A stretch of DNA of 10,339 bases from Rickettsiaceae bacterium (GTDB taxonomy: Bacteria > Pseudomonadota > Alphaproteobacteria > Rickettsiales > Rickettsiaceae): assembly GCA_021741285.1 (NCBI GenBank), contig JAIOYD010000029.1, positions 1 to 10,339 of the forward strand, in the 5' to 3' direction. Under the pieces are notes generated by a model. The model saw nothing but the letters and a program-made list of their open reading frames with translations. It had not been told where the DNA came from and did no database searches. The translations under genes and the position numbers were made by a program. Positions 1 through 7,185 of this stretch are shown here, one piece after another. Positions within the stretch are counted from its first letter, which is position 1; each line of letters begins with the position of its first letter.

Positions 1-783
1 AATCAGATAAAATCAATTATTGAACTCACTGATGCAGCCGAACGTTATGGCAGAGGAGAAAAAACAGATAATTATAAGCCTTCGGGTGCAAGGGAAATTA
101 GACAAGCGGGGCTAGCGTTTTTAAAAATGAGAGACCGCATTGAACATCAAACTGCAAAACGTACTCAAATGTTAGCCATGATATCTCATGATCTCAAAAC
201 TCCTCTTACTCGTATGAAGCTACAAGCCGAGCTCATGGATGAATCGGAAGAAAAGGAAGAATTACAGTATGATATAGACAGTATGCAACACATGATTGAC
301 TCCTATTTAGATTTTGCACGTGGAGAAGGAGGCGAAGATTTTAAAGCAATAAATCTTAATAACCTGATTTCTTCTTATATCAAAACTAAATGGTCTGAGC
401 ATAATATCACGCTGGATATTAGTCCAAAACCAGCTATAACACTTATTAAACCACATTCTTTTCAAAGGGCGATTTCTAACCTCATTGGTAATGCTTTCAA
501 ATATTCATCTAAAGTCAAGATTTCTATATCTTCAAGCCAAGAAGATGTACTCATCATTATTGAAGATAATGGCAAAGGCATCAAAAAAAATGAACGAAGC
601 TCAGTGTTTAAACCATTTTATCGCGCTGATAAGTCAAGGCCCTTAGATAACTCAGCCGGTGTTGGCCTGGGCCTAGCTATTACAAAAGAAATAATCAGTG
701 GTCATTATGGCAGCATTACGCTGGGTGAAAGCAAAAGTCTCAAAGGGCTACTTGTACAAATTAAATTACCGGTAAAAAAATAG
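1..783 (+). CDS. EnvZ-like sensor histidine kinase, 5' end outside window
   Basis: This is the C-terminal part of a membrane-bound two-component sensor kinase, which autophosphorylates on histidine and passes the phosphate to a response regulator. The frame is open from base 1, so the sensor domain and membrane segments lie upstream of the window. Residues 1-48 of the visible part look like a HAMP linker. The dimerisation/phosphoacceptor H-box reads SHDLKTPLTR with the phosphoacceptor at His63. The ATPase domain follows, with an N-box (NLIGNAFKYS, about 158-168), G1 box (DNGKGI, 189-194), F-box (FKPFYR) and G2 box (GVGLGLAI, 220-227). All kinase motifs are intact. The H-box and overall layout resemble the EnvZ/OmpR class, but the signal sensed cannot be seen, so I give no symbol. 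The partner regulator is probably upstream. The stop lies 4 bases before uppS, which suggests co-transcription. An internal ATG at 127 is not the true start, because the HAMP sequence precedes it. Confidence 0.9.
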   Translation, partial: NQIKSIIELTDAAERYGRGEKTDNYKPSGAREIRQAGLAFLKMRDRIEHQTAKRTQMLAMISHDLKTPLTRMKLQAELMDESEEKEELQYDIDSMQHMIDSYLDFARGEGGEDFKAINLNNLISSYIKTKWSEHNITLDISPKPAITLIKPHSFQRAISNLIGNAFKYSSKVKISISSSQEDVLIIIEDNGKGIKKNERSSVFKPFYRADKSRPLDNSAGVGLGLAITKEIISGHYGSITLGESKSLKGLLVQIKLPVKK

Positions 784-787
784 CTTT

Positions 788-1471
788 ATGAAACAAAATT
801 TAAATCACTTAGCAATAATTATGGATGGCAATGCCAGGTGGGCAAAGCTCAATGAAAAATCTAAAGCTGAGGGGCATAAAAAGGGAGCAGAAGTTGCAAA
901 ATCTCTAATTCCTCACCTATCAAAATTAGGGATAAACTATCTTACCTTATATACATTTTCATCAGAAAACTGGCAAAGACCTGCTGAAGAGGTCTCTATT
1001 TTAATTAATCTTTTGAGTCACTACGTCTTGCATGAAACAAAAATTCTTGCCAAACATGGGATCAAGCTTAAAATTATAGGCCATCTGGAGAAATTGGATC
1101 CATCGCTTCAACAAAAAATAAAATTTGCTGTTGAAAGCACTAAAAACAACTCCAAAGCTACTGTTTGCATAGCTTTTAGCTACGGTAGTAGAGCAGAAAT
1201 AGTAGACGCCTTCACCAAAGCGATTAACTCTGGTATAACAAAAATTACAGAAGACAATTTTAGAAATTTCTTATATGATCCAGAAATGCCAGATGTAGAT
1301 CTTTTAATTAGGACTGGCAGTGATCATAGAGTTAGTAATTTTTTGTTGTGGCAATTAGCCTATGCTGAACTATATTTTTTGGATAAATTTTGGCCTGAAT
1401 TTGATATAAACGACCTAGAAAATGCCATAGAAAATTACTCAACTCGTCAAAGAAACTTTGGGGGTAGATAG
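788..1471 (+). CDS. uppS: Undecaprenyl diphosphate synthase (cis-prenyltransferase)
   Basis: UppS condenses isopentenyl diphosphate units onto farnesyl diphosphate to make C55 undecaprenyl diphosphate, the lipid carrier for peptidoglycan and surface polysaccharide units. It works at the cytoplasmic face of the membrane. The 227-residue protein is close to the usual family length. The first conserved block MDGNARWA holds the catalytic/Mg-binding Asp13 (E. coli Asp26). FSSENWQRP lies at 57-65 and SYGSR at 131-135. The substrate-binding block RTGSDHRxSNFLLWQ lies at 175-189, with AYAELYF (Glu194, matching E. coli Glu213) after it. Most relatives have GE where this protein has SD in that block, a mild change. 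The start lies 4 bases after the kinase stop, without a clear Shine-Dalgarno sequence, so translational coupling is likely. cdsA follows after 17 bases, the order typical of many proteobacteria. Confidence 0.96.
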   Translation: MKQNLNHLAIIMDGNARWAKLNEKSKAEGHKKGAEVAKSLIPHLSKLGINYLTLYTFSSENWQRPAEEVSILINLLSHYVLHETKILAKHGIKLKIIGHLEKLDPSLQQKIKFAVESTKNNSKATVCIAFSYGSRAEIVDAFTKAINSGITKITEDNFRNFLYDPEMPDVDLLIRTGSDHRVSNFLLWQLAYAELYFLDKFWPEFDINDLENAIENYSTRQRNFGGR

Positions 1472-1488
1472 AAATTGTATACTAGCTT

Positions 1489-2145
1489 ATGAATAAAAGA
1501 AATTTATTGATTCGTTGTCTTTCAGGTTTGCTACTGGGATGTTTTTTTATTGTAGCAATTTTTGTTTTTAGACCGCTCTTTTATATCGCAATTTATGGTA
1601 TCGCTGCTGTGATGCTTCTTGAGTGGTATAATATCACTAAGACATCATTATACCATAATCTGATTGGTCTAATCGCCATACCTATTCCTATAGCTTCCTT
1701 ATTGCTTATTTCCTATCTTGATACTACGGGCTGGCTATTAATGACATTTTTCTGTATAATTTGGAGTGTTGATGTTATGGCAATGGTTGGAGGGAAGCTT
1801 GTTGGTGGCCCTAAATTAGCTCCTAAAACTAGTCCAAACAAAACTATTAGCGGCCTAATTATTGGCGTTTCTAGCGCGATAATTAGTCTTAATATTCTGA
1901 CGCTAATTCCAGCATATAGCCTTCCCTATATGATAGCTACATCAAATGTATTATTAAGTTTTTTTGCTCTAATTATTGGAGTTACTGCCCAGATAAGCGA
2001 TTTGAGCATATCATTACTAAAAAGAAAATTTAAAATCAAAGATACAGGAACAATTATACCTGGTCACGGTGGGGCACTTGACAGATTTGACAGTATTATT
2101 CTAACTGCCCCATTAATTGCCTTGTACTTGCTTAATAACGTTTAG
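1489..2145 (+). CDS. cdsA: Phosphatidate cytidylyltransferase (CDP-diglyceride synthase)
   Basis: CdsA converts phosphatidic acid and CTP into CDP-diacylglycerol, the precursor of all major bacterial phospholipids, in the inner membrane. The protein is a string of hydrophobic segments (roughly 8-27, 30-46, 57-75, 82-98, 120-140 and 150-167). It ends with the family signature at 175-201, matching SxxKRxxxxKDxGxxxPGHGGxxDRxD. Asp95 and the GGP/APKTSPNKT block at 106-119 correspond to the conserved middle region. At 218 residues it is shorter than E. coli CdsA (285). Since the C-terminal catalytic end is complete, the shortening must lie in the N-terminal membrane segments. The gene sits 17 bases after uppS and 9 bases before the next gene. 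The dxr/rseP/bamA genes that often follow cdsA in proteobacteria are absent here. Confidence 0.95.
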   Translation: MNKRNLLIRCLSGLLLGCFFIVAIFVFRPLFYIAIYGIAAVMLLEWYNITKTSLYHNLIGLIAIPIPIASLLLISYLDTTGWLLMTFFCIIWSVDVMAMVGGKLVGGPKLAPKTSPNKTISGLIIGVSSAIISLNILTLIPAYSLPYMIATSNVLLSFFALIIGVTAQISDLSISLLKRKFKIKDTGTIIPGHGGALDRFDSIILTAPLIALYLLNNV

Positions 2146-2154
2146 TATATCTAT

Positions 2155-2481
2155 ATGATAGAAAAATCTTCAAATAGCTTTACTTTTACTAAGAAAAAAG
2201 CCTTTAATGTCGTAGTGTTTTTAATGTTATCTTACTTTGTCTTTCATTCAATTTATGGTAGCAGAGGGGTATTAGCCTATTTTAAGTTGCAGGCAGAGCT
2301 GAGCAGCTCGCACAAAAAGCTTGAATTTTTAAGAGCAGAACGACTAGAAATTGAAAACAGAACAAAGCTATTAAGGCATGAATCTATAGATAAGGATATG
2401 CTTGACGAAAAAATTAGAAATGTGCTTGGATTTTCTGCTCCAGAAGAAAAAATATTTAAAACACCGCTTAAAAGCGATTAA
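2155..2481 (+). CDS. FtsB/DivIC-family septum formation initiator protein
   Basis: This small bitopic membrane protein has the FtsB/DivIC architecture: a short cytoplasmic tail, one membrane helix (about 17-34), then a periplasmic coiled coil (about 42-75). The sequence just after the membrane, GSRGxxAYxxLxxE (35-48), and the C-terminal block DKDMLDEKIRNVLGF (79-93) followed by PEEKIF match the family pattern. FtsB proteins form a complex with FtsL and FtsQ that links the divisome to septal wall synthesis. The family assignment comes from architecture and motifs; its role in division is inferred. In many alphaproteobacteria the homologue lies beside eno or pdhA, so this position between cdsA and rnd is less common. 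The 108-residue length is normal for the family. Confidence 0.82.
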   Translation: MIEKSSNSFTFTKKKAFNVVVFLMLSYFVFHSIYGSRGVLAYFKLQAELSSSHKKLEFLRAERLEIENRTKLLRHESIDKDMLDEKIRNVLGFSAPEEKIFKTPLKSD

Positions 2482-2500
2482 CTTAAGAGAAGAAAATATT

Positions 2501-3118
2501 ATGAGAGTTGTTGTATATAAAAATGATTTACCTGATGATTTCCACTTAGCAGGAGATATTGCAATTGATTCAGAAACAATGGGTTTGAGCTTCCATAGAG
2601 ATAGGTTATGTGTATTGCAAATTAGCAACGGGGATGGGGATTCATATTTAATTCAATTTGATCAAAATAACTACTCTGCCCCTAATTTAAAAAAATTACT
2701 TTTAGATGAAAATAGAGGTAAAATATTTCATTATGCTAGATTTGATTTGGCGGTTATCAAGAAATACTTGGAAATAGATCTGGTGAACATCTTCTGCACA
2801 AAAATTGCATCAAAATTAGTTCGAACCTATACAGATCACCACGGATTAAAAGATTTGTGTCGAGAATTGCTTGGCATAACTATTTCCAAACAACAACAAT
2901 CATCTTATTGGGGAGTGGTAGAGCTAAGCGAAGACCAAAAAGAGTATGCTGCAAAAGATGTGGTTTATCTTCACTCTCTTAGAGCAATACTTATAGACCG
3001 TCTCATTGAATTAAATAGAAATAAAATTGCCCACAAATTATTTGAATTTTTACCAATTAGAGCGGAGCTTGATTTAATTGGCTGGAATGATATAGATATT
3101 TTTTCCCACGGTAGCTAA
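2501..3118 (+). CDS. rnd: Ribonuclease D, catalytic-domain-only form
   Basis: This is a DEDDy-type 3'-5' exoribonuclease, the family that trims tRNA precursors and other small stable RNAs. The active-site residues are visible: Asp23 and Glu25 in Exo I (IDSETMGL), Asp82 in Exo II (HYARFDLAVI), and Tyr149 with Asp153 in Exo III (YAAKDVVYL). The protein has 205 residues and ends soon after the exonuclease domain. It lacks the C-terminal HRDC domains of the E. coli enzyme (about 375 residues), as is usual for short alphaproteobacterial forms. I chose the ATG at 2501 because a purine-rich AAGAGAAG ribosome site lies just before it and MRVVVYKNDLP begins the conserved domain. The frame is open back to 2402, but that start would overlap the preceding gene by 80 bases. 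An SYW stands where relatives often have SDW, at 135-137. kdsD begins one base after the stop. Confidence 0.92.
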   Translation: MRVVVYKNDLPDDFHLAGDIAIDSETMGLSFHRDRLCVLQISNGDGDSYLIQFDQNNYSAPNLKKLLLDENRGKIFHYARFDLAVIKKYLEIDLVNIFCTKIASKLVRTYTDHHGLKDLCRELLGITISKQQQSSYWGVVELSEDQKEYAAKDVVYLHSLRAILIDRLIELNRNKIAHKLFEFLPIRAELDLIGWNDIDIFSHGS

Positions 3119-3119
3119 G

Positions 3120-4067
3120 ATGGATTATATAACTTTAGCCAAAAATAACATACTAGATCAATCGAAAGCTCTACATATTTTAGCCTACGATATTCCAAGT
3201 GACTTCTCTGATTTAGTTGAATATATACTAAAATTTAAAGGCAGAGTCGTTCTTATGGGAATGGGGAAAAGTGGCTATATTGCTAAAAAAATTGCCGCCA
3301 GTTTAGCCTCCACAGGCACTCCAGCATTTTATATTCATCCTGGGGAAGCAAGTCACGGCGATCTTGGCATGATTACTGAAATAGATATGGTAATTATGTT
3401 ATCTAACTCCGGAGAAACTAAAGAATTATTTGACACAATAAATTATTGCAAACGATTCAATATAAAAATTGCAGCAATTACTATGAACGCCAACTCTACC
3501 CTTGGTAAAAGTAGCGATTTTCTTCTAAAATTACCAACCCAAAGTGAAACATCTTCTATTTCAGCTCCTACAACCTCTTCGTTAATGACATTATCAATAG
3601 GAGACGCGCTAGTGACTACGCTGCATCAGTCCAAAGGATTTACAAAAGAGGATTTTAAGATATTTCACCCTGGTGGTAAGATAGGAACGAATTTGTTGAA
3701 GGTATCAGACATAATGAAAGGTGAAGGAGATCTCCCAATAGTGCAAGAAAGCACTAAATTTACCGAAGTACTAATTACTATGAATGAAAAGTGCCTTGGA
3801 TGTGCAATCGTTTTAAACAAGGATGATGGCATAATAGGAATAATTACTGATGGAGATCTTCGAAGACATATTAATGAGAGTTTAGGTAGCAAGAGAGCGA
3901 AAGATGTAATGACTAGTAATCCAAAAACAATAGCTGATAATGCACTAGCAACAGAGGCGATATCCATTATGAATCAAAAATCAATTACTGTTCTTCCCGT
4001 GATTCGAGAAAATCAACTTGTAGGAGTAGTGCATATTCATGATATACTGAGACATGGAGTTGCATGA
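3120..4067 (+). CDS. kdsD: D-arabinose 5-phosphate isomerase (KdsD/KpsF family)
   Basis: This enzyme interconverts D-ribulose 5-phosphate and D-arabinose 5-phosphate, the first step toward Kdo, the sugar joining lipid A to the rest of LPS. The N-terminal SIS domain (about 35-175) carries GMGKSG (47-52), HPGEASHGDLGM (73-84), SNSGETKE (95-102) and FHPGGKIG (182-189). Lys50, His79, Glu102, Glu143 and His183 line up with residues reported as important in E. coli KdsD. Two CBS domains follow (about 198-255 and 262-315), with typical GIITDGDLRR and VGVVHIHDIL ends. The 315-residue length is normal. The start is one base after the rnd stop, and the TGA overlaps the lptC start in an ATGA, so translation is probably coupled. 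Its place directly before lptCAB supports an LPS role rather than a capsule (KpsF) or sugar alcohol (GutQ) role. Confidence 0.95.
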   Translation: MDYITLAKNNILDQSKALHILAYDIPSDFSDLVEYILKFKGRVVLMGMGKSGYIAKKIAASLASTGTPAFYIHPGEASHGDLGMITEIDMVIMLSNSGETKELFDTINYCKRFNIKIAAITMNANSTLGKSSDFLLKLPTQSETSSISAPTTSSLMTLSIGDALVTTLHQSKGFTKEDFKIFHPGGKIGTNLLKVSDIMKGEGDLPIVQESTKFTEVLITMNEKCLGCAIVLNKDDGIIGIITDGDLRRHINESLGSKRAKDVMTSNPKTIADNALATEAISIMNQKSITVLPVIRENQLVGVVHIHDILRHGVA

Positions 4068-4666
4068 ATCAGTTAAATCCCAATCAAAATAAATTTAAAC
4101 TTGTAAAATACCTCTTTCTTTGTTCGGGAGTATTAGTACTCATACTTATTTTTATTACTATTATATATTCTTCTAGTTCATCGCAAAATAACCAAACTGT
4201 TAAGCAAGATATCCTTACTAATAAACCTTACCTTACAAAAGATTATTCATTAGGTATAGAGAATCCAGTTTTCGAAGGGATCAGTAATAATTTAGCCCCC
4301 TATAAAATACTCGCCCATACAATGGTGAAAGATAAATATAACAATTACATCCTTCAATTCGTATCCGGTAAATATCTCTCAAGCGATGGCGACATAATTA
4401 TAAAATCAAATGAAGCTACTCTTGATGATCTAGCAAAAAAAATTATACTTAAGGATGATGTGGTGGTGATTTTCAATGGCATTAAATTAAAATCAAGTCA
4501 ATTAAATCTTAATATTAATAATCAGAATATAAATAGCGAGGCCCCAGTAATAGTAGATTTTTCCAATTCATATATTAAAGCTGACAAACTTGACTCTGAT
4601 GATTATTCTAAAATCATTAGATTCAAAGGTAATGTAGAGTCAGTATTTGACATAAGTGATTTCTAG
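4064..4666 (+). CDS. lptC: LPS export ABC transporter periplasmic protein LptC
   Basis: LptC is anchored in the inner membrane and receives LPS from the LptB2FG transporter, handing it to LptA in the periplasm. The protein begins with a short basic tail and one hydrophobic helix (about 14-35), followed by a low-complexity Ser-rich linker and then a beta-rich periplasmic domain. Segments such as ENPVFEGI, YKILAHTMVKD and the repeated hydrophobic/polar alternation match the LptC/YrbK jellyroll. The family is poorly conserved, so the call rests partly on position: kdsD upstream, lptA and lptB downstream. At 200 residues it is near the usual size. Its ATG overlaps the kdsD stop by four bases (ATGA) and lptA starts 3 bases after its stop. 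The lptF and lptG permease genes are not in the window. Confidence 0.9.
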   Translation: MNQLNPNQNKFKLVKYLFLCSGVLVLILIFITIIYSSSSSQNNQTVKQDILTNKPYLTKDYSLGIENPVFEGISNNLAPYKILAHTMVKDKYNNYILQFVSGKYLSSDGDIIIKSNEATLDDLAKKIILKDDVVVIFNGIKLKSSQLNLNINNQNINSEAPVIVDFSNSYIKADKLDSDDYSKIIRFKGNVESVFDISDF

Positions 4667-4669
4667 ATA

Positions 4670-5104
4670 ATGGCAAGATTCCTAATTTTTTTATTGATGA
4701 TTTGTACCAGCCCGACTTTAAGAGCCGATGATAAAATTCAAATAACATGCGATCATCTCACACTTAACAAAAAAGATTTATCAGCTACTTTCGAAAACAA
4801 TGTAAGAGTTAGGTTTGAAGACCAAAATATTTCTACCAGTAAGCTAATTATCTACTATTCTGATCTAGGTCCCAAAAGAGAAATAATAAAAATTGTTTTT
4901 CCTACAACACTCAAAGCTATTAAAAGCAACAAAAACAATGTTGATGTTATTATTGCTGATAGTGGTGAATTTGACAATTTAGTAAAAAAACTTACTTTAC
5001 TCGGAAACGTTCGGATACAAAAAGATGCTAATATACTAGTAACAGATAAAATGGTATACTTTGCTAAACTAAAATCTATAGAAGCACTGCCTAATGCAAA
5101 ATAA
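4670..5104 (+). CDS. lptA: LPS transport periplasmic protein LptA (OstA-like)
   Basis: LptA oligomerises into the periplasmic bridge that carries LPS from LptC to LptD at the outer membrane. The first 19 residues form a signal peptide with a hydrophobic core, and likely cleavage follows LRA before DDKI. The mature part of about 125 residues has the OstA-type beta pattern, including the typical opening of strand-rich TCDHLTLNKKDLSATFENNVRVRF (seen from about residue 26) in which a nucleus of the form a-x-F-x-x-N-V-x-V is clear. At 144 residues it is a little shorter than E. coli LptA (185). The gene starts 3 bases after lptC, and its last 11 bases overlap the start of lptB in another frame, a coupling seen in many lptA-lptB pairs. 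Confidence 0.92.
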   Translation: MARFLIFLLMICTSPTLRADDKIQITCDHLTLNKKDLSATFENNVRVRFEDQNISTSKLIIYYSDLGPKREIIKIVFPTTLKAIKSNKNNVDVIIADSGEFDNLVKKLTLLGNVRIQKDANILVTDKMVYFAKLKSIEALPNAK

Positions 5105-5831
5105 GCTTGTAATAAAAAATCTGTCAAAATCTTACGATAGAAAGCCGGTCTTGAGGGATATTAACTGCTGCCTTTATCAAGGAGAAGTGGTGGGTCTTTT
5201 TGGACCAAACGGTGCTGGAAAAACTACTTTATTCAGCATTATTATCGGCTTAATTAAGGCTGATTTAGGGGAGCTGTCTTTAAATGATCAAGATATTACC
5301 AATTTACCAATGTATTCAAGATCAAGACTTGGCTTAGGTTACTTACCTCAAGAATCATCAATTTTCAGAGGGTTATCGGTAAAAGATAATATCCGTGCTA
5401 TACTTGAAATAACTTTAATTAGCAAAGAAGAAATAGAATCTAAATGCGAAGAATTAATGGACGAATTCTCAATTAGTCACTTGAAAAATAAGTCATCTAG
5501 TACTTTATCTGGGGGTGAAAGACGAAGACTTGAAATAGCAAGAACACTTGCCTCTAACCCTAAATTCATTCTTTTAGATGAACCTTTAGCGGGCATTGAC
5601 CCTATCGCAGTTAAAGATATAAAATTACTTATCTCACATTTAAAAAATCGTAATATTGGCATTTTGATTACTGACCACAATGTTCGTGATACTCTAGATA
5701 TAGTGGATCGAGCTTATATTATTTATGATGGAAAAGTATTGATGGAGGGTAAACCTTCTGAGATAGTTGGAAGTTCAGAAGTGCGTGAAGTGTACCTAGG
5801 TCAGACTTTCCTAGAAAGAAATTATCAGTAG
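5094..5831 (+). CDS. lptB: LPS export ABC transporter ATP-binding protein LptB
   Basis: LptB is the cytoplasmic ATPase that, as a dimer with LptF and LptG, extracts LPS from the inner membrane. All nucleotide-binding elements are present: Walker A GPNGAGKTT (37-45), Q-loop Gln86 in LGYLPQESSIF, signature LSGGERRR (138-145), Walker B ILLDEP with Asp162 and Glu163, D-loop GIDP, and switch His195 in ITDHNVRDTL. The LPQExSIFRxLSV stretch and the ITDHNVRDTL ending are characteristic of LptB rather than of amino-acid importers of the LivG group. The 245-residue length is standard. The ATG lies inside the end of lptA (11-base overlap), and no separate promoter is visible. ctaG begins 15 bases after the stop. 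Confidence 0.97.
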   Translation: MQNKLVIKNLSKSYDRKPVLRDINCCLYQGEVVGLFGPNGAGKTTLFSIIIGLIKADLGELSLNDQDITNLPMYSRSRLGLGYLPQESSIFRGLSVKDNIRAILEITLISKEEIESKCEELMDEFSISHLKNKSSSTLSGGERRRLEIARTLASNPKFILLDEPLAGIDPIAVKDIKLLISHLKNRNIGILITDHNVRDTLDIVDRAYIIYDGKVLMEGKPSEIVGSSEVREVYLGQTFLERNYQ

Positions 5832-5846
5832 CTGGATTGAACTTCC

Positions 5847-6383
5847 ATGAGCAAAAAATCAAATGCACCTATAGCACTCTCCATCATCGCCCTATTTTTG
5901 AGTATGCTTCTCTTAAGTTTTGCTGCGGTACCAATTTATAATCTTTTCTGTAAAGCAACGGGATTTGGTGGAACTACTATGCGAGATAAAGCTTTTTCTA
6001 AAGTTAATAAAGGTCATCGCAAAATTAACATTGAATTTGATGCCAATGTTGATAAGGATTTGCCATGGAGATTTATCCCTAAACAAAGACGAACTAACGT
6101 TATTACCGGAGAAACTGCGTTAATATTTTATGAATCGGAAAATATCGGTGATAAGGATATTATTGGTACATCAGTGTATAATATCACCCCAATGAAAGCT
6201 GGTAAATACTTTGTAAAAATACATTGTTTTTGTTTTGAAGAACAGCTTCTTAAACGTGGCCAAAAGATGCTTATGCCAGTTTCTTTCTTTATTGATGCAG
6301 ACCTTGATAAAGACCCAGAAATGAACAACATCGACACCATAACCCTATCATATAGTTTTTACAAGGTGCGAGACGTAGAGTAA
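5847..6383 (+). CDS. ctaG: Cytochrome c oxidase assembly protein CtaG (Cox11)
   Basis: CtaG/Cox11 delivers copper to the CuB site of subunit I of aa3-type cytochrome c oxidase. The protein has one N-terminal membrane helix (about 9-31) and a periplasmic beta domain. The conserved Cys35 in [13 protein letters not shown] follows the membrane helix, and the copper-binding CFCF motif (Cys127 and Cys129) lies in [10 protein letters not shown]. The [17 protein letters not shown] stretch is also typical. At 178 residues it is of normal length. It starts 15 bases after lptB and is probably read with the LPS genes, although it belongs functionally with the cytochrome oxidase gene ctaE further downstream. 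In many alphaproteobacteria ctaG and ctaE are close neighbours; here an ankyrin-gene interval separates them. No clear intrinsic terminator follows it. Confidence 0.95.
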   Translation: MSKKSNAPIALSIIALFLSMLLLSFAAVPIYNLFCKATGFGGTTMRDKAFSKVNKGHRKINIEFDANVDKDLPWRFIPKQRRTNVITGETALIFYESENIGDKDIIGTSVYNITPMKAGKYFVKIHCFCFEEQLLKRGQKMLMPVSFFIDADLDKDPEMNNIDTITLSYSFYKVRDVE

Positions 6384-6482
6384 TTTGTAAGAAGTTTAAT
6401 CAAAAGTGTAATGTTATACACAACCTATGGTTAATTGTTATATAGCGAATAAAAAGTAATTTATCTAAGCATGATATTACTT

Positions 6483-6518
6483 ATTGTAAATATTATTTCA
6501 ATTGTAAATATTGTTTCA
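6483..6518. repeat. Two tandem copies of an 18-bp unit
   Basis: Two adjacent 18-bp units, ATTGTAAATATTATTTCA (6483-6500) and ATTGTAAATATTGTTTCA (6501-6518), differ at a single base. They lie in the AT-rich spacer between ctaG and the ankyrin gene, about 90 bases before the ankyrin start. A small slippage duplication is the simplest origin. Each copy carries a TTGTAA that could act as a -35-like hexamer, and a repeated operator is possible but unsupported. Confidence 0.8.
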
Positions 6519-6537
6519 CTCAAGTATATTATACTAT
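6511..6537 (+). promoter_or_regulatory. Possible promoter for the ankyrin gene
   Basis: A TTGTTT (6511-6516) and a TACTAT (6532-6537) are separated by 15 bases, and several overlapping alternatives exist (TTGTAA at 6502 with TATTAT at 6527, 19-base spacing). They lie about 70 bases before the ankyrin ATG. In such AT-rich DNA these matches are weak evidence. The 223-base spacer 6384-6606 holds no other gene that I can see. Confidence 0.25.
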
Positions 6538-6606
6538 AGGTTTAATGGCTTAAATTTTTTAGTCTTTAAACTTCTACAGTAATAAATAATAAATGAAGTA
6601 ATAATT

Positions 6607-7113
6607 ATGAGTAAAAAACAAGAGTTTAAAGAAATTAGTTTAAAATTATGGGATAGATTTTTTGGCAACCAAGAACTCATTAACCAAGCTATAGAGTTAA
6701 TAAATAACATGAGTCAAGATGAACTTAGAAGTGTAGAAAGTAGAGATGATCCGTTACCTCTAGTAATAGCTAATCAACAAGTACTACTTCTAGAAGCTAT
6801 CATAGAAAAGGGGAAAATTAATCCTAATATAATAAATTCTCTAGCTTCCTCAGGAGATTTAGAAGGAAACAATTTACTGCATTATGCCCTACAATTTGAC
6901 CCTCATGATAAATATGAGACATTAAAAAAGTTAATTAAAGATGGTGGAGATCCTTCAATTCCAAATATTGATGGAAAGAAACCTGTGCACGCAATGATGG
7001 AATTTATGGAGGGAAATTATAGTTATGGTGTTTTTGTGCCAGAAAAGCCAGATTTTTTTAAGTTCATAGTAGAGAATAGTGGTGATCTTAATTTGCCAAG
7101 ATCCTTACGATAA
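6607..7113 (+). CDS. Ankyrin-repeat protein, N-terminal fragment
   Basis: This 168-residue open frame has no signal peptide and no membrane segment. Residues 1-47 form a mostly helical, charged leader without recognisable domain. Ankyrin-like repeats follow: a degenerate one at about 48-82, a clear one at 86-118 (EGNNLLHYAL then LKKLIKDGGDPSIPN), and the start of another at 122-160 (DGKKPVHAMMEF then FFKFIVENSGDLNLP). Ankyrin repeats bind proteins and do not themselves indicate a reaction. The last four residues before the TAA (RSLR) break the repeat pattern and probably come from a frameshift. The ATG at 6607 is preceded by a purine-rich GAAG about 9 bases upstream. If translated as it stands, the product would be a truncated repeat protein. 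Confidence 0.7.
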   Translation: MSKKQEFKEISLKLWDRFFGNQELINQAIELINNMSQDELRSVESRDDPLPLVIANQQVLLLEAIIEKGKINPNIINSLASSGDLEGNNLLHYALQFDPHDKYETLKKLIKDGGDPSIPNIDGKKPVHAMMEFMEGNYSYGVFVPEKPDFFKFIVENSGDLNLPRSLR

Positions 7114-7185
7114 TTGGAAAAAAAGCCAATTACTATATAAGGCCACGCAATAGAAGTTATAAATGTCTGCGATTCAAAAAGTGAA

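Noticed and set aside
2402..2500. N-terminal extension of RNase D starting inside the FtsB-like gene
   Set aside because: It would overlap the upstream gene by 80 bases, adds residues that do not look like the exonuclease domain, and a ribosome site stands directly before the ATG at 2501.
3665..3967. Minus-strand open frame of 100 codons inside kdsD
   Set aside because: It is a shadow of the CBS-domain coding sequence. Its hydrophobic look comes from the complement of the real gene.
6454..6482. AAGTAAT/ATTACTT inverted repeat after ctaG as a terminator
   Set aside because: The stem is 7 bp of almost pure A/T with a 15-base loop and no following T-run. Such pairs occur often by chance in this composition.
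6384..6606. Small gene or RNA gene in the ctaG-ankyrin spacer
   Set aside because: All frames are closed by frequent stops and no cloverleaf or other known RNA fold was seen.
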